Source: an uncultured bacterium
Lineage (GTDB): Bacteria > Cyanobacteriota > Vampirovibrionia > Gastranaerophilales > Gastranaerophilaceae
Reading direction: 5' to 3'
Assembly (NCBI GenBank): GCA_949299435.1
Contig: CASGAK010000150.1
Coordinates: 1 to 8,809 of the forward strand
DNA length: 8,809 bases
Shown here: positions 6,180 to 8,809 of the stretch, piece after piece
Layout: each line of letters starts with the position of its first letter
Position numbering within the stretch: the first letter of the stretch is position 1
Notes under the pieces: generated by a model
What the model was told of the DNA's origin: nothing
Seen by the model: only the letters and a program-made list of their open reading frames with translations
The model's database searches: none
Program-made: the position numbers and the translations under genes

Positions 6180-7058
6180 GTGACACCTGATGCTCAGCTA
6201 TTCGGGTTTTTAAATATATACAAACCTGCAGGGGTTACATCTCATGATGTTGTGTCAGTCCTCAGAAAAGTTACAAAAATAAAGCAGATAGGTCATACTG
6301 GGACATTAGATCCGTTTGCGGAAGGAGTATTACCTATATCTATAGGCAAATCTACCAGATTGATAGAATATTTGAATGATGAAAAAGAATATTTAGCCTT
6401 CTTGCAATTTGGAAAATCGACAGATACTTTCGATAAAGACGGTGAAGTGGTTTCAAAATCCGATAAAAAAATAAGTAAAGACGAGCTTTTAGATGTACTG
6501 CCTAAATTTAAAGGAGAAATTTCACAGATCCCGCCTGTGTATTCAGCAATTAAGGTGAAAGGGAAAAAATTGTATGAATACGCTAGAAGCGGTCAGGAAG
6601 TTTCAATAGAGCCGAGAAAAGTATTTATAGAAAAAATAGAACTGAAAGAGTTTGATTTAGAGAATCAACAGGCACAAATTTTGATAAAATGTTCAAAAGG
6701 CACGTATATCAGATCTATTGCTCATGATATAGGTGAGCTTTTAGGAGCCGGAGCATACTTGTATAAGCTGATAAGAACACAAGCCGGGAGGTTTACAGTA
6801 GAAAATGCTGTTCCTTTGGAACATTTTAAAACGTTTAACGATGTTAAAGATTCCATTATAGACCCGATTGAAATATTGAATTATCCTAAAATCAGTGTGA
6901 ATGAAGACGAATTTGAAAGAATATCACACGGGAATCCTATACATAATAAGAACGAAATTTCAGACGGTCAAGTTGTAATTTTAATTTATGATGATATAAT
7001 AATTTCAGTCGGGAAAGCCGATGGAAAAAAAATCTTAATTAAGAAAGTGTTTAGATAA
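6180..7058 (+). CDS. truB: tRNA pseudouridine(55) synthase
   Basis: TruB converts U55 of the tRNA T-loop to pseudouridine. The N-terminus FLNIYKPAGVTSHDVV (10-25) is typical, and the catalytic aspartate is D44 in GHTGTLDPFAEGVLP (38-52). Other conserved blocks are the K-Y-A-L-FG-ST-T-D-DG region (about 69-88), IPPVYSAIKVKGKKLYEYAR (117-136) and KGTYIRSIAHDIGE (173-186). A short C-terminal domain completes the 292 residues. The start is GTG at 6180, 2 nt after the rbfA stop, with AGGAG at 6165-6169 about 10 nt upstream. The TAA stop overlaps the next gene's ATG by one base. No key residue is missing. Confidence 0.97.
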   Translation: MTPDAQLFGFLNIYKPAGVTSHDVVSVLRKVTKIKQIGHTGTLDPFAEGVLPISIGKSTRLIEYLNDEKEYLAFLQFGKSTDTFDKDGEVVSKSDKKISKDELLDVLPKFKGEISQIPPVYSAIKVKGKKLYEYARSGQEVSIEPRKVFIEKIELKEFDLENQQAQILIKCSKGTYIRSIAHDIGELLGAGAYLYKLIRTQAGRFTVENAVPLEHFKTFNDVKDSIIDPIEILNYPKISVNEDEFERISHGNPIHNKNEISDGQVVILIYDDIIISVGKADGKKILIKKVFR

Positions 7059-7948
7059 TGAAAAAAGAATTGGCGGCATTTTTAATATTAGCAGGAGCAA
7101 TGATTTCAGCACCGTCTTATGCCCAATATAATTATGTTTGTGCTGCTCCGTATGATATGTCAGGAAAATTCAGTACGGTTATGAGTAAAGTAACTGGTAC
7201 AAATCTTTTGGGAACTAAAATCGCAGAACATATTTTAAAATCTCAAGTAACTAAAAATGCTGAAGGTGATTTTTCAGTCAATGTTGATTCTTTCAGCGTA
7301 GCCGATTTAAAAGGCGGAAGATTTAAGTCAATGGAAATTCATGGTAAAAATGTCGTTGCAGATGGTGTATATTTTAGCACAATGGATATCCAAACTCTTT
7401 GCGATTTTAATTATATAGTATATGATAAGAAAAATTCCACAGCTGTTTTCAAAGAGGATTTCCCGCTTAGTTTTGGTGTAACTCTTTCTGAAAGTGACTT
7501 GAATAATACGATGAAAGCTGCAAGATATGACAAGATGATTGAAAAAGTGAACAGCTTTGGTAAAGCTCTTTCACTGTTTGAAATTGAATCGACCAAGACA
7601 AGAATAAAAGATAACAGATTTGTCTACGTATTTAATGTAAATATTCCGATTTTAAACATAGGTTCAGGTTCTAAATATTCAATAGCATTGATATCAGATT
7701 TGCATGTAGAAAACGGTAAGATTCAAATGGAAAATCCTCAATTTATGAATCCTTATTTAAAAGCTGATTTAAGCAAATTAACAAAAGTATTTAATTATCT
7801 AAATCCTTTAGAATATTCATTAAATGTAATGGAAAACAAAAATGCGGATTTAAGTGTTCAAAATGTTCACATAGTGAATGATAAAATAAATATAACGGGC
7901 ATAATAAATGTACCCAAAGATGCACTGACTCAACATAAGGAATGGTAG
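7058..7948 (+). CDS. Secreted DUF2993 / LmeA-like putative phospholipid-binding protein
   Basis: A 296-residue exported protein. The N-terminus is a Sec signal peptide: K2-K3, a hydrophobic core (about 5-18) and a likely signal-peptidase I site after A22 (PSYA-Q). There is no lipobox, since Cys28 lies after the cleavage site. The body has the DUF2993 rhythm: a strand ending in DLKGGRFKSMEIHGKNVVADGVYFSTMDIQT (about 83-113), the LSESDLN motif (143-149), and a C-terminal strand pair (VQNVHIVNDKINITGIINVP). DUF2993 proteins are found in Cyanobacteria and Actinobacteria; mycobacterial LmeA binds phospholipid and acts in envelope glycolipid synthesis. A lipid-handling role outside the inner membrane is inferred from that family. 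The two remaining Cys (28, 115) could pair. The ATG overlaps the truB stop (TAATG), with no strong ribosome-binding site, so coupled translation is likely. Confidence 0.65.
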   Translation: MKKELAAFLILAGAMISAPSYAQYNYVCAAPYDMSGKFSTVMSKVTGTNLLGTKIAEHILKSQVTKNAEGDFSVNVDSFSVADLKGGRFKSMEIHGKNVVADGVYFSTMDIQTLCDFNYIVYDKKNSTAVFKEDFPLSFGVTLSESDLNNTMKAARYDKMIEKVNSFGKALSLFEIESTKTRIKDNRFVYVFNVNIPILNIGSGSKYSIALISDLHVENGKIQMENPQFMNPYLKADLSKLTKVFNYLNPLEYSLNVMENKNADLSVQNVHIVNDKINITGIINVPKDALTQHKEW

Positions 7949-8584
7949 ATGGGACGCAAGAAAAAAAATAATACGGCAAATAATGTAAAAGTATTTTTTA
8001 TAGGACTTATTCTAACCGGGCTTGTCGCAGCCGGTGTATATTACGGACTTCAATACTGGACACCTGGTGATGAAATAGTTGATATCCCTAAAAATCCTCC
8101 GGTCCAAGTTCCGCCAGATGAGCAAAAGCAGCCCGAAAAAAAGCCTGAACCTGCTAAGACTCAAGAGTATGTCAATATATTTTTCATCGGTAAAAACGAA
8201 AATAATGAAGAGGTTTATCGTGCTGTAAAGCGTATATATAACAAAGATGTAGACGGCTCAAAAATAAAATATGCTATAAATAGTCTTATTTTAGGTCCCA
8301 AACCCGATGAGAAGTCAAAAGGTGTCTATACAGAAATCCCATCAGGTACTCAACTGCTAGGTATAGTAGAAAAACCTGACAGGGTGATAATAAATTTATC
8401 AGCTTCTTTCAGTGCGGGCGGAGGTACCGAAAGTGTATATAAACGTTTGTTCCAATTGATAAAAACAGCAAAACGTAATACTGAAAAGCCTGTATATTTA
8501 CATATAAACGGACAACAGGCAGATGTGATAGGCGGGGACGGAATAATGATTACACAGCCCCTCAGTGAAACTTCTTTAGATTAA
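7949..8584 (+). CDS. Membrane-anchored GerMN domain protein
   Basis: A 211-residue protein with a basic cytoplasmic start (GRKKK), one transmembrane helix (about 15-34), a Pro/Lys/Glu-rich extracytoplasmic linker (about 47-70) and a single GerMN domain (about 74-204). Family features visible are the initial strand YVNIFFIGK, the helix YAINSLILGPKPDEKSKGVYTEIPSGTQLLGI (108-139), the strand VIINLSASF, and the closing segment VYLHINGQQADVIGGDGIMIT. GerMN is named from spore-germination proteins but also occurs in non-sporulating bacteria, where it is thought to act in the envelope, often near peptidoglycan enzymes. Nothing else here suggests sporulation. The ATG follows the preceding TAG directly, with AAGGA at 7937-7941 seven bases upstream. 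Its location next to a secreted DUF2993 protein suggests a shared envelope theme. Confidence 0.85.
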   Translation: MGRKKKNNTANNVKVFFIGLILTGLVAAGVYYGLQYWTPGDEIVDIPKNPPVQVPPDEQKQPEKKPEPAKTQEYVNIFFIGKNENNEEVYRAVKRIYNKDVDGSKIKYAINSLILGPKPDEKSKGVYTEIPSGTQLLGIVEKPDRVIINLSASFSAGGGTESVYKRLFQLIKTAKRNTEKPVYLHINGQQADVIGGDGIMITQPLSETSLD

Positions 8585-8588
8585 TGCT

Positions 8589-8809
8589 ATGAAAAAAGAC
8601 ATTGATTATTATTTGAACCTCAACTGGACATTAATAGAGGGTGAAGACCTTGATTTTGAAGGAAATCCCTATCATTACATAATGATAGAGGAAATTCCGA
8701 GCTTTTGTTTTTGTGCCAAAACAATTGAGAAAGCTAAAGAAAATTATAAAAAACAGTTAAAATTGACATTACAAGTAATGTTGGAATCCGAAGAACATAT
8801 AAAAGAGCC
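8589..8809 (+). CDS. HicB-like protein, 5' part (cut by window end)
   Basis: The frame runs open from ATG 8589 to the end of the window (73 full codons). The start MKKDIDYYLNLNWTLIE, the middle EEIPSFCFCAKTIEKAKENYKKQLKLTLQVMLE (about 34-66) and the final E-IKE, which would continue with Pro from the partial codon CC, follow the HicB/UPF0150 pattern (YYL-LP----, E-PG----G-T-EEA--N------L---LE, then IPEP). HicB proteins are antitoxins partnered with HicA, often with an added DNA-binding domain; orphan HicB-like proteins are also common. No hicA lies upstream, so a partner, if any, must be beyond the window. The gene starts 4 nt after the GerMN stop without a Shine-Dalgarno sequence, suggesting translational coupling. 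The typical PG of the EIPGC motif is replaced by PS. Confidence 0.6.
   Translation, partial: MKKDIDYYLNLNWTLIEGEDLDFEGNPYHYIMIEEIPSFCFCAKTIEKAKENYKKQLKLTLQVMLESEEHIKE

Noticed and set aside
7411..7979. Minus-strand frames opposite the DUF2993-like gene (7411-7596, 7791-7979)
   Set aside because: Both are shadows of the signal-peptide-bearing plus-strand gene; no motif or start signal.
8577..8588. TAGATT-AATGCT before the HicB-like gene as an independent leaderless promoter
   Set aside because: Only 4 of 6 bases match a -10 box and there is no -35; coupling to the GerMN gene 4 nt upstream suffices. It is mentioned only as weak support in the leaderless-start finding.
1..8809. CRISPR arrays, tRNA/rRNA genes, insertion sequences, riboswitches
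   Set aside because: No regularly spaced direct repeats, no cloverleaf or rRNA sequence, no transposase or IS-like ends and no recognisable aptamer were seen on either strand.

Overview
The window is AT-rich, compactly coded bacterial chromosome using the standard bacterial code (UGA is a stop in ylxR; tryptophan is UGG). The best guess is a non-photosynthetic relative of the Cyanobacteria (Melainabacteria / Gastranaerophilales, typically gut bacteria). This rests on two type IV pilin-like proteins of a style I associate with that group (N-terminus KGFTLAEVLITLGVLGVV, C-terminus ending DGWE-K-DYP), a DUF2993/LmeA-like protein and a GerMN protein. It is inference from style and content; no 16S or other marker is present.

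Layout. (1) Positions 2-466: 3' part of a pilin-like gene, closed by a strong hairpin-plus-T terminator (475-510). (2) Positions 553-4417: prfA-ylxR-infB, a tight translation operon with overlapping genes, read from a promoter just before prfA. (3) Positions 4418-5720: a small non-housekeeping block between infB and rbfA. It holds a minus-strand pilin-like gene convergent with infB, and a divergent 74-residue HTH regulator gene. Their 107-bp divergent region carries a perfect-consensus promoter for the pilin, an overlapping promoter for the HTH gene, and TTCAT/ATGAA pentamers at exact 10-bp steps. (4) Positions 5802-8809: rbfA-truB, then a secreted DUF2993-like protein, a membrane-anchored GerMN protein and a HicB-like protein cut by the window end, all on the plus strand with gaps of 4 nt or less or 1-nt overlap.

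Function. prfA (termination), infB (initiation), rbfA (30S maturation), truB (tRNA psi55) and ylxR (RNA-binding modulator) form the translation core. It resembles the widespread nusA-ylxR-infB-rbfA-truB cluster, but prfA sits where nusA is usually found, and the pilin/HTH block splits infB from rbfA. The downstream genes add envelope proteins and a HicB-like protein to the same apparent transcript. The parts most worth checking are the pilin/HTH divergent region, where a small regulator may control a pilin promoter, and a shared promoter-to-start arrangement (TATAMT-RWAGCT-ATGAA) at prfA and the HTH gene that predicts leaderless mRNAs.
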